64,000 nt of DNA from Paracoccus sp. M683. Its GTDB lineage: Bacteria; Pseudomonadota; Alphaproteobacteria; Rhodobacterales; Rhodobacteraceae. The notes under the pieces were generated by a model that ran no database searches, had not been told where the DNA came from, and worked only from the letters and a program-made list of their open reading frames with translations. The DNA lies in the NCBI RefSeq assembly GCF_007096355.1, contig NZ_VKDF01000001.1:314226-378225 (forward strand), given 5' to 3'. Below are positions 34,153-43,479 of the stretch, in pieces; positions within the stretch are counted from its first letter, which is position 1, and each line of letters opens with the position of its first letter. The position numbers were made by a program, and so were the translations under genes.

Positions 34153-36165
34153 ATGGATATTTTTGCGCAAGCCTTGCCCCATATCGGTCAGGCCTTCACC
34201 CTGATCTTTCAGCCCTCGCAACTGATGTATCTGATCGCCGGCGTGCTGCTGGGCCTGTCCATCGGCGTCTTGCCGGGGCTTGGCGGGATTGCCGGCCTGG
34301 CACTGGTTCTGCCCTTCATGTACGGGATGGAGCCCGTCTCGGGGCTGGCGCTGATGGTCGGCCTGATCGCGGTGATCCCGACATCAGACACATTCTCATC
34401 CGTGCTTCTGGGCATACCCGGATCATCGGCCAGTCAGGCCACGGTGCTGGATGGCTTTCCCCTGGCCAAGCAGGGGCATGCGGCACGGGCCTTGTCGGCG
34501 GCCTTTACCTCGTCGCTGTTTGGCGGGCTGTTCGGGGCGCTGATCCTGTCCTTCTTCATCCTGATCGCGCGGCCGCTGATCCTTGCCTTCGGCCTGCCCG
34601 AGATGCTGATGATCACCATTCTGGGCCTGTCCATGGTGGCGATCCTTGCCGGGCGGGTGCCGCTGAAAGGCGTGGTTGCGGCTGGTCTGGGGCTGATGTT
34701 CGGCACCATCGGCTCGGCCCCGGCCGGCGGCAGCCTGCGGATGTCGACCTATGACCTGCCCTATCTGGTCGATGGCTTCCAACTGGTGATCGTGGGGCTT
34801 GGCATCTATGCGGTCCCCGAAATCGTCTCATTGCTGCGCCAGGACCGGCCGATTGCCGAAGGCGGATCGCTTGGCGATGGCTGGGGACAGGGCGTTCGCG
34901 ACTGGTGGCAGAACAAGTGGTTGTCGCTGCGCTGCGCGGTGATCGGGGTGATCGTCGGGGTCATTCCCGGCCTTGGCGGATCGGTCGTGGACTGGCTGGC
35001 CTATGGCTCGGCCGTGCAGACGGCCAAGGACAAATCGCAATTCGGCCAGGGCGACATTCGCGGCGTCATCGCGCCTGAAAGTTCGAACAACGCGAAAGAG
35101 GGCGGCGGGCTGGTGCCCACGCTGATCTTCGGCATTCCCGGTTCGGGGTCGATGGCGATCTTCCTGGGTGGGCTGGCGCTGCTGAACATGACGCCCGGCC
35201 CGCAGATGGTCAGAAACAATCTGGACATCACCTATACGATCGTCTGGTCGCTGGCGCTGGCCAATGTCTTTGGTGCGGGCCTGTGCATCATCCTGTCGAA
35301 ATATATCGCCCGGATGACCACGATCCGCTTTACCGTGATCGCGCCCTATCTGTTCATGATCATCGCCTTTGCCGCCTTCCAGTCGCGCCAGTCCGCGCTG
35401 GATCTGGCCGCGCTGGTGGGCATTGGCCTCATCGGCATCCTGCTGCGCCGCTTCGACTTTTCGCGCCCGGCCTTTCTGATCGGCTTTGTGTTGTCGAACC
35501 AGACCGAGATCTTCGTCAACCAGGCTTTCCAGATTGCCGGCGCGCGCTTCCGCCGCTCGGCCGAGGCGGGCTGGGACTATCTGCTGTCGCCAATCACCAT
35601 CGGACTGCTGGTCCTGACGGTGGTATCGGTCATCGTCGGCATCCGCGCCTCGAAGAACATCCGCGAGAATATCGACGCGCCCACCGGCACCAAGACCGCG
35701 CCCGCAATCTTTCTGGGCGTGCTGGCGCTGTATCTGGCGATCGCCTGCGTGGATGCCTGGGGCATCAGCCGGTTCCAGGACAAGATCTTCCCGCTGACCG
35801 TCGGGCTGGTCACGTTGCTGGGCGCGGTGCTTCTGCTGCTGCGGATGATGCGCAACCCGGCCAGTGACGATGTGTTCATCGACCTTGAATGCGGCGTCGA
35901 GGGCGAGGCCCCGCATGGGCTGTGGTCGACGCTGGCCTGGTTCCTTGCGCTGGTGGTGCTGACCTTCACGCTTGGCCTGTTTCTGGCGCTGGCGATCTTC
36001 CTGCTGGCCTTCTTCCGGGTCCGCGGCCGCTTTGACTGGCCACGCACCATCCTTGCCACGGCGCTTGGGCTGGGCTTCATTTCCGGGCTTGCCGGCATTC
36101 TGGGCCGCGATCTGCCGCCCGGCTATCTGCAAACCCTCGTCGAACTTCCCTGGCCCCTGACCTGA
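34153..36165 (+). CDS. Tripartite tricarboxylate transporter TctA-TctB fusion
   Basis: A 670-residue membrane protein. Residues 1 to about 505 are a TctA permease with the family hallmarks G-V-L-P-G-L-G-G-I-A-G near 37 and G-V-I-P-G-L-G-G-S-V-V-D near 272. The remaining 160 residues add about four helices (starting P-A-I-F-L-G-V-L-A-L-Y-L-A) with the features of the small TctB subunit, which is otherwise absent. The transporter would import a di- or tricarboxylate using the ion gradient. It lies between the binding-protein gene and the PrpF gene (22-base gap), in an operon with catabolic enzymes. Confidence 0.88.
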   Translation: MDIFAQALPHIGQAFTLIFQPSQLMYLIAGVLLGLSIGVLPGLGGIAGLALVLPFMYGMEPVSGLALMVGLIAVIPTSDTFSSVLLGIPGSSASQATVLDGFPLAKQGHAARALSAAFTSSLFGGLFGALILSFFILIARPLILAFGLPEMLMITILGLSMVAILAGRVPLKGVVAAGLGLMFGTIGSAPAGGSLRMSTYDLPYLVDGFQLVIVGLGIYAVPEIVSLLRQDRPIAEGGSLGDGWGQGVRDWWQNKWLSLRCAVIGVIVGVIPGLGGSVVDWLAYGSAVQTAKDKSQFGQGDIRGVIAPESSNNAKEGGGLVPTLIFGIPGSGSMAIFLGGLALLNMTPGPQMVRNNLDITYTIVWSLALANVFGAGLCIILSKYIARMTTIRFTVIAPYLFMIIAFAAFQSRQSALDLAALVGIGLIGILLRRFDFSRPAFLIGFVLSNQTEIFVNQAFQIAGARFRRSAEAGWDYLLSPITIGLLVLTVVSVIVGIRASKNIRENIDAPTGTKTAPAIFLGVLALYLAIACVDAWGISRFQDKIFPLTVGLVTLLGAVLLLLRMMRNPASDDVFIDLECGVEGEAPHGLWSTLAWFLALVVLTFTLGLFLALAIFLLAFFRVRGRFDWPRTILATALGLGFISGLAGILGRDLPPGYLQTLVELPWPLT

Positions 36166-36187
36166 CACCAAAGACCCGAGACATCAC

Positions 36188-37294
36188 ATGACCCAGACTG
36201 CAATACCCTACCTGTTCCTGCGCGGCGGCACCTCGCGCGGGCCCTATTTCCGGCGCGGGGATCTGCCGCAGGATCAGGACACATTGTCCGAGGTGCTGAT
36301 GGCGGCCGTTGGCGCGGGGCATCCGCTGAATATCGACGGGATCGGCGGCGGCAATGCCGTGACCACCAAGGTCGCCATGCTGTCCGCGCCATCGACCCGC
36401 GATGATTGCGACGTGGACTATTTCTTTGCCCAGGTCGCGGTCGAGAAACGCGAGGTCGACTATCGCCCGACCTGCGGCAATATCCTTGTGGGCGTCGGCC
36501 CCGCCGCGATCGAGATGGGCCTGATGCCCGCCACCGATGGCGAAACCGTGCTGCGCATCCATGCCGTCAATACCGGCGCCGTCGTCGAGGCGCGGGTGCA
36601 GACGCCGGGCGGCCGCGTCAGCTATGAGGGCGACACCGAAATCGCCGGTGTTCCGGGCAGTGCCGCACCCGTTTCCATGGGCTTCATGGAAACGGTGGGC
36701 TCGGTCACAGGTGCGCTGCTGCCCACCGGCAATCTGCGCGATGTGATCGACGGGATCGAGGTCACCTGCATGGATGTCGCCATGCCGGTGATGTTCGCGC
36801 GCGCGGCCGATTTCGGACTGACCGGCTATGAAACCCAGAAAGAGCTGGACGAGAACCGTGCCTTCTTCGACCGGGTCGAGCAGATCAGGCTGAAGGCGGG
36901 CGAGTTGATGGGCCTGGGCGATGTGTCGAAATCGGTGACGCCCAAGATCACGCTGCTGGCCGCGCCGCGCAATGGCGGCTCGATCTCGACCCGCTATCTG
37001 ATGCCATGGTCGGCCCATCCCTCGATGGCCGTGACGGGTGCGCAATGCATTGCCGCCTGCGCCATCCTGCCCGGCACGCTGGCCGATGGGCTGGCGCAGG
37101 GGCTGGTGGGGCAAGCCTCGACGGTGACGGTCGGGATCGAACACCCATCGGGTATTTTCGAGGTGGTGGTGGACTATGAACAGCAAGGCGATGGCATCGC
37201 GCTGCGGTCAGCCGGGGTAGTGCGCACGGCGCGGCTGCTGGCGCGGGGCGAGGTGATGGTGCCGGGCGCGGTCTGGGATGGCAACGGGGGCTGA
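36188..37294 (+). CDS. PrpF-family isomerase (aconitate/oxalomesaconate type)
   Basis: A 368-residue enzyme of the PrpF/GalD family with a diaminopimelate-epimerase-like double fold. L-F-L-R-G-G-T-S-R-G-P-Y at residues 9-20 and T-C-G-N-I-L-V-G-V-G near 97 are family signatures. Members move double bonds in aconitate, 2-methylaconitate or 4-oxalomesaconate. With a tricarboxylate transporter upstream, isomerisation of an unsaturated tricarboxylate such as trans-aconitate is the most sensible guess. It is followed at 49 bases by the ThDP enzyme in the same operon. Confidence 0.85.
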   Translation: MTQTAIPYLFLRGGTSRGPYFRRGDLPQDQDTLSEVLMAAVGAGHPLNIDGIGGGNAVTTKVAMLSAPSTRDDCDVDYFFAQVAVEKREVDYRPTCGNILVGVGPAAIEMGLMPATDGETVLRIHAVNTGAVVEARVQTPGGRVSYEGDTEIAGVPGSAAPVSMGFMETVGSVTGALLPTGNLRDVIDGIEVTCMDVAMPVMFARAADFGLTGYETQKELDENRAFFDRVEQIRLKAGELMGLGDVSKSVTPKITLLAAPRNGGSISTRYLMPWSAHPSMAVTGAQCIAACAILPGTLADGLAQGLVGQASTVTVGIEHPSGIFEVVVDYEQQGDGIALRSAGVVRTARLLARGEVMVPGAVWDGNGG

Positions 37295-37343
37295 CGGCCC
37301 GCCTGCGCCATCTGCCACAACCGATCGGAAGGACCGAAACCGC

Positions 37344-39026
37344 ATGGCCCATCACGTCTATGAATCGCTTGCCGACAGCTTTGCCGCCGAGGGGGTGTCG
37401 ACCTGTTTTGCCCTGCTGGGCGATGCGAACATGAACTGGGCGACCGCGCTGGCCGGGCGCGGGGTGCGGATGATCTATGTCCGGCACGAACATTGCGCGG
37501 TGGCGGCGGCCACGGCCTATGCGCGCAAGACCGGCCAGACCGGGATCGCCACCGTCACCTGCGGGCCGGGGCTGACACAGGTGCTGACCGCGCTGCCGGC
37601 GGCGGTGCGGGCGGGCATTCCGCTGGTGATTTTCGCAGGCGAAGCCCCGCTTGGCGCGGCATGGTATAACCAGCAGATCGACCAGGCGCCCTTCATCACC
37701 GCCACGGGCGCCCGCTATCACGCGCTGCATCACGTCCCGCGCATGGCCGGGGCGATCCGCGATGCCTTTGTCGAGGCGCGCGAATCCCGCTGTCCGGTGG
37801 TTCTGGGCGTGCCCTTCGATCTGCAATCAAAGGTGCTGGAGGCCCCGCTGGACCAGCCCGCGCCATCGGCCAGCATCCTGCCCGATCTGGCCCCGATGCC
37901 GCCCCATCCCGAGGCACTGGCCGCGATAGGCGAACAGGTCAAGGCGGCGCGGCGCGTGGTGGTGATGGGCGGCTTGGGTGCGGCGGCGGCCGGGGCTGCG
38001 CCCGCCTGTCAGGCGCTGGCCGACAGGCTGGGTGCCCTGCTGGCCACCACCCTGCCGGCACGGGGGCTGTTTCATGGCGATCCGTTTTCCATTGGTGTGG
38101 CGGGCGGCTTTTCCTCGCCCCTGGCACGCGCGCTGCTGGCCGAGGCCGATCTGGTGCTGGCCTTTGGCTGCCGGCTGACCCAGCACAATCTGGACAAGGG
38201 CAAGCTGTTCCCCAAGGCGCGGATCATCCAGATCGACACCGATCCGCGCACCATCAGCCAGGGCGCCATCGCCGCCGGCTCGCATCTGCGCGCCGATGCG
38301 CGGCTTGCGGCCGAGGCGCTGGCCAGCACCCTGCCCCAAAGTCCCGGCTGGCGCAGCGACAGGCTGGCGCAGGCCATCGCCGCCGCCCCCGCCGACACCG
38401 CAACCTTCCCGCCCGAGCCGGACCTGCTGGACCCGCGCGATGTGGTGACGGCGCTGGATGCAGCGCTGCCCGGCGATTGGCAGATGGTCAATTCATCGGG
38501 GCATTGTTCGTTCTTCTTCGCTCATATGAACCGCCCCTTTGCCCGGTTCCTGACGATCCGAGAGTTTGGGGCCATCGGAAACGGCATTTCCTATGCCATG
38601 GGCGTGGCCGCCGCGCGGCCCGGCGATACGGTGGTGATGTTCGATGGAGACGGCTCGCTGCTGATGCATGTGCAGGAACTGGAAACCATCCGCCGCCACG
38701 GGCTGAATATCCTGATCTGCGCGCTGAATGACGGCGCCTATGGGTCCGAGATCCACAAGCTGCGCGACGAAGGCCTGTCGGATGAAGGCGCCGTCTTTGG
38801 CCGCACCGACCTTGCCGCCATCGCACGCGGTTTCGGGATCGACGGCCAGCGCGTGACCGACCTGTCACGGGTGCCCGATCTGGTGGACGATTTCGCCCGT
38901 CGGGGCGGCGCGGCAGTCTGGGACTTTCCGGTCTCGGACCGCGTCGCCTCGCCGGTCATCCGCCGCGCCCATCCGGGCGGGCATTCGGGCACCGAACATC
39001 CGGTCGATATAGGGGCGCTGCTGTGA
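37344..39026 (+). CDS. Thiamine diphosphate-dependent enzyme, acetolactate-synthase-like
   Basis: A 560-residue ThDP enzyme with the three domains of the acetolactate synthase and benzoylformate decarboxylase superfamily. The cofactor-activating Glu is in V-R-H-E-H-C-A-V near residue 52, and the ThDP-Mg motif is G-D-G-S-L-L-M-H-V ending in N-D-G-A-Y-G (about 435-467). The reaction, decarboxylation or carboligation of a 2-oxo acid, cannot be set by sequence alone. GGAAGG precedes the ATG at 37344. Its stop overlaps the GTG start of the dehydrogenase, so these two steps are probably consecutive. Confidence 0.85.
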   Translation: MAHHVYESLADSFAAEGVSTCFALLGDANMNWATALAGRGVRMIYVRHEHCAVAAATAYARKTGQTGIATVTCGPGLTQVLTALPAAVRAGIPLVIFAGEAPLGAAWYNQQIDQAPFITATGARYHALHHVPRMAGAIRDAFVEARESRCPVVLGVPFDLQSKVLEAPLDQPAPSASILPDLAPMPPHPEALAAIGEQVKAARRVVVMGGLGAAAAGAAPACQALADRLGALLATTLPARGLFHGDPFSIGVAGGFSSPLARALLAEADLVLAFGCRLTQHNLDKGKLFPKARIIQIDTDPRTISQGAIAAGSHLRADARLAAEALASTLPQSPGWRSDRLAQAIAAAPADTATFPPEPDLLDPRDVVTALDAALPGDWQMVNSSGHCSFFFAHMNRPFARFLTIREFGAIGNGISYAMGVAAARPGDTVVMFDGDGSLLMHVQELETIRRHGLNILICALNDGAYGSEIHKLRDEGLSDEGAVFGRTDLAAIARGFGIDGQRVTDLSRVPDLVDDFARRGGAAVWDFPVSDRVASPVIRRAHPGGHSGTEHPVDIGALL

Positions 39027-40030
39027 AGGTTCATATCCTTGACGACTGGTATGACACATTGCGCGGGCTGCCGGGCTTTGCCCTGCTGGACGGGCACGAG
39101 GTCACCGTCTGGACCGACCGGCTGACCGATCCGGCCGCGCTGGCCCGGCGGCTGGCGCCGGCGGATGCGGTGGTGCTGTATCGCGACCGAACCGCCATCA
39201 CGCCGGATCTTGCGGCGCTGCTGGACGGCCCCCGGCTGATCGCCATGCGCGGCCAGTATAATCATGTCGATGTCGACGCGCTGACCGCGCGGGGCATCCT
39301 GTTCTGTTCGCATATGGCCAAGGATGGGCCGTCGACCTCGACCGCGGAACTGACCTTCGCGCTGATGCTGTCGGCGCTGCGCTATCTGCCCGATCAGATC
39401 GCCTCGGCCCGTGCGGGGACGTGGCAGGGCGCGGCGCCGCTTGGCCGGAACGTGGCGGGCAAGACGCTTGGCCTTTACGGCTATGGCGGCATCGCGCGGA
39501 CCGTGGCCGGTTTCGCCCGCGCCTTTGGAATGCCGGTCCTTTGGTGGGCCTCGGACGAAGGACGCGCCCGCGCCATTGCCGATGGCGAGACCGTGGCCGC
39601 AAGCCGCGAGGCGTTCTTTGCCGGGTCGGATGTGATCAGCATCCACAAACGCCTGACGCCCCGGACCAAGGGCGAGATTACCGCCACCGACCTGATGGCG
39701 ATGCGGCCCGGATCGGTTCTGGTCAACACCTCGCGCGCGGGGCTGATCCAGCCTGGCGCCATTCTTGCGGCGCTGGAGGCCGGGCGGATCGGCCGCGCCG
39801 CGCTGGATGTGTTCCCGGCCGAGCCCGTGCTGGACCCCGCCGATCCGCTGATCAGCCATCCCCATGTGATCCCGACCCCGCATATAGGCTTTGTCACCGG
39901 CGAGGAACTGGATCGCCAGTTCACCGACATCTTCGGGCTGGTGAATGCCTATGCGGCGGGTGCGCCGCAGCAGATGATCAATCCCTCGGTCTGGAAAGAC
40001 GCTCGGCCCCAAGGGCAATATGGGCTTTGA
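39023..40030 (+). CDS. D-2-hydroxyacid dehydrogenase, NAD-dependent
   Basis: A 335-residue member of the D-isomer 2-hydroxyacid dehydrogenase family (phosphoglycerate dehydrogenase type). The NAD-binding loop is L-G-L-Y-G-Y-G-G-I-A near residue 152, and the catalytic His is in I-P-T-P-H-I-G-F near 292. It reduces a 2-oxo acid or oxidises the hydroxy acid. It starts with GTG overlapping the ThDP gene stop (GTGA), so translation is coupled. Its last 53 bases overlap the end of the convergent LysR gene, an unusual amount. Confidence 0.87.
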   Translation: MKVHILDDWYDTLRGLPGFALLDGHEVTVWTDRLTDPAALARRLAPADAVVLYRDRTAITPDLAALLDGPRLIAMRGQYNHVDVDALTARGILFCSHMAKDGPSTSTAELTFALMLSALRYLPDQIASARAGTWQGAAPLGRNVAGKTLGLYGYGGIARTVAGFARAFGMPVLWWASDEGRARAIADGETVAASREAFFAGSDVISIHKRLTPRTKGEITATDLMAMRPGSVLVNTSRAGLIQPGAILAALEAGRIGRAALDVFPAEPVLDPADPLISHPHVIPTPHIGFVTGEELDRQFTDIFGLVNAYAAGAPQQMINPSVWKDARPQGQYGL

Positions 40031-40919
40031 AATTGTCCAGCATCTCGGTCTCGATGCGGCCCAGCAGATCGGTCGCATTGTCCGACAGCGGCACCCCACG
40101 CCGCGAAACGATGCCAAGCGTGCGCTGCAAGCGGGCACCCACAAGGGGCACCGAGACCAGCACGGCAGGCGCCATGGCGATCGCGGATTCGGGCAGGATG
40201 GTCAGCGCCGCACCGCGCGCCACCAGCCGCATCGCCATGGTGGCGTTCTGCACCTCGAAGCGCCAGGTGATCTGGTCGCGCATGTCGCCCAAAGCCACAT
40301 CCAGCAATTGCCGGTTCTTGGATTGCGAGCGGATCCGCGCCAGCTTGACGCCCACGATATCCTGCAAGGTCACCTCGGCCCGGCTGGCAAGCGGATGGTC
40401 ATGGCGCAGAAACAGCCGGTATTCCTCGTCCACCAGCGGGCGCAGGCGCAGGTCGGACAGTTCGGCCGACACAATGGTCACGCCAAATTCGGCGCTGCCG
40501 CTGCGCACCACGTCCGCGATCCGATCGACCGGGATATCCAGCAATTCAAAGGCGATGTCGGGGCGTTGATCGGACATTTCATGCAGGACCGCAGGCAGGA
40601 CCGAATTGGCGATCGAGGGCAGACAGGCAAAGGCCAGCCGTCGCGCCTGACGCTGCGCGCCCGCACGCACCGATTCATAGGCGTCCTGCAAGGCCTTCAG
40701 CAGGCTGCGCGCCTCGGGCAGCAGGCCCTGGCCCAGCAGGGTCAGCGACACCTCGCGGCTGGACCGCGTCAGCAGGGCGGAACCAAGATCATCCTCGATC
40801 TTGCGCAGCCGGTGGCTCAGCGCGGCCTGCGACAGATTCAGCGCCTCGGCCGCGCGCTGGAACGAGCCGTAATCGGCGATCGCCACAAAGGCCTCCAGCC
40901 CCAGATAGTCCACGCGCAT
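39978..40919 (-). CDS. LysR-family regulator
   Basis: A 313-residue LysR-type regulator with a typical winged helix (G-S-F-Q-R-A-A-E-A-L-N-L-S-Q-A-A-L-S-H-R-L near 18-38) and an effector domain related to CbbR/CatR-like aromatic or organic-acid regulators. It is convergent with, and overlaps by 53 bases, the dehydrogenase that ends the TTT operon, and is divergent from a TauE-like gene 65 bases away. It may control the carboxylate operon, the TauE gene, or both. Confidence 0.87.
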   Translation of the reverse strand: MRVDYLGLEAFVAIADYGSFQRAAEALNLSQAALSHRLRKIEDDLGSALLTRSSREVSLTLLGQGLLPEARSLLKALQDAYESVRAGAQRQARRLAFACLPSIANSVLPAVLHEMSDQRPDIAFELLDIPVDRIADVVRSGSAEFGVTIVSAELSDLRLRPLVDEEYRLFLRHDHPLASRAEVTLQDIVGVKLARIRSQSKNRQLLDVALGDMRDQITWRFEVQNATMAMRLVARGAALTILPESAIAMAPAVLVSVPLVGARLQRTLGIVSRRGVPLSDNATDLLGRIETEMLDNFKAHIALGAERLSRPRD

Positions 40920-40984
40920 CGCAACCGCCGCCCTTCGCTGTCATCGGATGCAAGGCTACAGCCTGCCGCGCGCGGGGCAAGCCC

Positions 40985-41752
40985 ATGCTGAGCCTGCCGC
41001 AATATCTGCTGCCCGAGGGCATGACCGAGATGGTGTTTCTGCTGCTGATGGCAACCAGCTTTGCCGGATCGCTGATCACGGTGGCCTTTGGCATTGGCGG
41101 CGGCGGCGTGCTGCTGGCGGTCATGGCGACGCTGGTGCCACCGGCGGCACTGATCCCGACCCATGGGGTGATCCAGATCGGGTCCAATCTGGGCCGCGCG
41201 CTGGTGACGTTCAGGCATATCTTCTGGCCCGCGCTGCCGGCCTTTGCCATCGGCTCGGTCATCGGGGCCGGGCTGGGCGGGGCGGTGGCGATCAACCTGC
41301 CGCCCGAATGGGTGCAGATCGGGGTCGGCTCGTTCGTGATCTGGTCGGTGCTGGGCAAGCCGCCGCGCGATGTGCGCGACTGGCCGGTGCTGGTGGGGGC
41401 GGTATCCAGTTTTCTGACGATGTTCTTTGGCGCGACCGGGCTGTTCGTGGCGATCTTCACCAAGTCGCAGCGCCTGCCCCGGCATGATCATGTCGCCACC
41501 CATGCCGCGCTGATGACAGTGCAGCACGGGATCAAGACGCTGGCCTTCGGCCTGCTTGGCTTTGCCTTTGCCGAGTGGTGGCCCTTTATCGGCGCGATGA
41601 TCGCTGCCGGTTTCTGCGGCACGCTGGTCGGCAAGACCCTGTTGAACCGGCTGGACGACCGGCGCTTTCGGCTGGCGCTGGACGCGGTGCTGATCCTGCT
41701 GTCGCTGAGGCTGATCTGGGGCGGGCTGCGGCAGCTGTTCGCGAGCGGTTAG
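40985..41752 (+). CDS. TauE/SafE family membrane protein
   Basis: A 255-residue membrane protein with about eight helices. The first half shows V-A-F-G-I-G-G-G-G-V-L-L-A near residue 35 and the second G-A-T-G-L-F-V-A near 150, the paired signature of the TauE/SafE (DUF81) family of organic-anion and sulfite exporters. It is divergent from the LysR gene. Its stop codon overlaps the stop of a second TauE-like gene on the other strand (TTAG). The substrate is unknown. Confidence 0.82.
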   Translation: MLSLPQYLLPEGMTEMVFLLLMATSFAGSLITVAFGIGGGGVLLAVMATLVPPAALIPTHGVIQIGSNLGRALVTFRHIFWPALPAFAIGSVIGAGLGGAVAINLPPEWVQIGVGSFVIWSVLGKPPRDVRDWPVLVGAVSSFLTMFFGATGLFVAIFTKSQRLPRHDHVATHAALMTVQHGIKTLAFGLLGFAFAEWWPFIGAMIAAGFCGTLVGKTLLNRLDDRRFRLALDAVLILLSLRLIWGGLRQLFASG

Positions 41753-42579
41753 CCCGCGATCAGATCCCACAGGAAACGCAGGCAGACCAGCACCAGGAAC
41801 AGCCCGAACGAGGTTTCAAGCCTGCGCCGCGACAGCGCATGGGCCAGCCGCACACCGAACCGCGCGGTCAGCAACGCCGTGGGAATGGTCAGCGCGAAGG
41901 TGATGGGCGAGACGAAACCGATGGCATCGGGCGGCAGATCGGTCCGCCCCCAGCCCGCCGCCATATAGCCAAGCGTGCCCGGAATGGCGATCAGCACGCC
42001 GACGCCCGCCGCTGTCGACACCGCCCGGTGGATCGGCACGTTATGCAGCGTCATCACCAGGTTCGACACCGCGCCACCGCCGATTCCCATCAGCGCCGAG
42101 ACCAGCCCGATCACCGCACCATAGGCCCGCAATGCCGCCTTGCCCGGCAGCGTATCGGCCAGCCTCCAGCCCTTTCCCCCGCTAAGCAGCTTTGCCGCAT
42201 TGACCGCGGCGACGCAGATAAAGACGATCTGGAACACCGCCGGCGGGGCATAGCGCGCAATGGCGGAACCCAGCAGCACGCCGATCAGGATCGGCACCGC
42301 CCAGATCCGCAGCAGGTCCATATCGACGGTGCCGCGCTGATAATGCCCCCGGACCGAGGTAATCGAGGTCGGTATGATCACCGCCAGCGAGGTCCCCACG
42401 GCCAGGGGCATCGACACCTCGGGCGGGTAGCCCAATATGCCGAACACCTCGTAAAATACCGGGACCGAGATTGCGCCGCCGCCGATACCGAACAACCCCG
42501 CCAGAAAGCCGATCAGCCCGCCAGAGACGACCAGCGCCAGAACCAGCGGAATCAGGACGGAAGGATCCGCCAGGCTCAT
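41749..42579 (-). CDS. TauE/SafE family membrane protein
   Basis: A 276-residue membrane protein of the TauE/SafE family with G-L-F-G-I-G-G-G-A-I-S-V-P near residue 28 and G-I-G-G-G-A-V-S-N near 170. The ATG at 42579 overlaps the stop of the upstream dehydrogenase as ATGA, so it is the second gene of a pair, perhaps with the FAH gene further upstream. It differs clearly from the convergent TauE-like protein and is not a recent duplicate. Export or import of an organic acid related to the neighbouring enzymes is likely. Confidence 0.83.
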   Translation of the reverse strand: MSLADPSVLIPLVLALVVSGGLIGFLAGLFGIGGGAISVPVFYEVFGILGYPPEVSMPLAVGTSLAVIIPTSITSVRGHYQRGTVDMDLLRIWAVPILIGVLLGSAIARYAPPAVFQIVFICVAAVNAAKLLSGGKGWRLADTLPGKAALRAYGAVIGLVSALMGIGGGAVSNLVMTLHNVPIHRAVSTAAGVGVLIAIPGTLGYMAAGWGRTDLPPDAIGFVSPITFALTIPTALLTARFGVRLAHALSRRRLETSFGLFLVLVCLRFLWDLIAG

Positions 42580-43436
42580 TCTGCGGCCCGCCGTGACAGT
42601 GACGCCCCGTCGAACCCGCCCAGCCCCAAGGCCAGCGCCTGCGCATACCGGGGTGCAGCAGCCTGCGCCACGGGCAGGTCGATCCCCTGAGCATGCGCCA
42701 GAGACAGGGCCAGTTGCAGATCCTTGTCCAGCCCCGCGATGTCGAATGTGCCGGGCTGGTCGGTGCCGTTCAGCGTGTCGATGACGACCTGCGCGCGGTT
42801 TTTCAGAACGGTCGGCCCGGCCGAACTGTCCGCGATCAGGCTGATCGCGGTCTGGGGCGCGATGCCGCTGCCGCGCAGCAGGGCCAGCGCCTCGCCCAGG
42901 GTCTGCCAATACAGCGCCAGCGGCAGATTGACGGCCAGCTTCATCCGCGCGCCTGAACCGACGGGGCCGACATGCTCGACCCGCCGGCACAGCTGATCCA
43001 GCACCGGGCGCGCGCGCTGGACGGCGGCAGCGGATCCGCCGGCCATGCCCAGCAACTGCCCCTTCAGCGCCGGGGCGACGGTGCCGCCGACCGGGCAATC
43101 GACGAAATCGGCGCCGGCGGCGGCGACCTGAGCGGCAATCGCCTGCGCCTCGGCGGGCAAGGTGGTGGACATGTCGATCAGCAGCCGCCCGGCAATGCCG
43201 GCATCGGCCAAACCCGCAACAACCGCTGACACCGCCGCCGCATCGGTCAGCGAAATCAGGATCACATCCGCCCGCGCCAGCGCCGCCAGATCGGCCACCT
43301 GCTCGGCGCCGGCAGCAACGGCGGCACCAGCCCCGGCAGGGCTGCGGTTCCAGACCCGGACCGAATGGCCCGTCTCGATCAGCCGGTGCGCAAAGGCCGT
43401 GCCCATACGCCCTGTTCCGGCGATACCCGTGATCAT
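42576..43436 (-). CDS. NAD(P)-dependent dehydrogenase, 3-hydroxyisobutyrate dehydrogenase family
   Basis: A 286-residue beta-hydroxyacid dehydrogenase. The dinucleotide-binding loop is G-I-A-G-T-G-R-M-G at 4-12. The substrate loop D-C-P-V-G-G-T is near 118, and the catalytic Lys is in A-R-M-K-L-A-V-N near 165. Members oxidise 3-hydroxyisobutyrate, tartronate semialdehyde or related acids. The ATG at 43436 has AGGGGGCAGG upstream. It lies 43 bases after the FAH-family gene and is coupled by ATGA to a TauE-like transporter gene. Substrate not defined. Confidence 0.87.
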   Translation of the reverse strand: MITGIAGTGRMGTAFAHRLIETGHSVRVWNRSPAGAGAAVAAGAEQVADLAALARADVILISLTDAAAVSAVVAGLADAGIAGRLLIDMSTTLPAEAQAIAAQVAAAGADFVDCPVGGTVAPALKGQLLGMAGGSAAAVQRARPVLDQLCRRVEHVGPVGSGARMKLAVNLPLALYWQTLGEALALLRGSGIAPQTAISLIADSSAGPTVLKNRAQVVIDTLNGTDQPGTFDIAGLDKDLQLALSLAHAQGIDLPVAQAAAPRYAQALALGLGGFDGASLSRRAAE

Positions 43437-43479
43437 GTCCTGCCCCCTTTTTGCCGCGGTCCTTGACGGCCGGTCCGGC

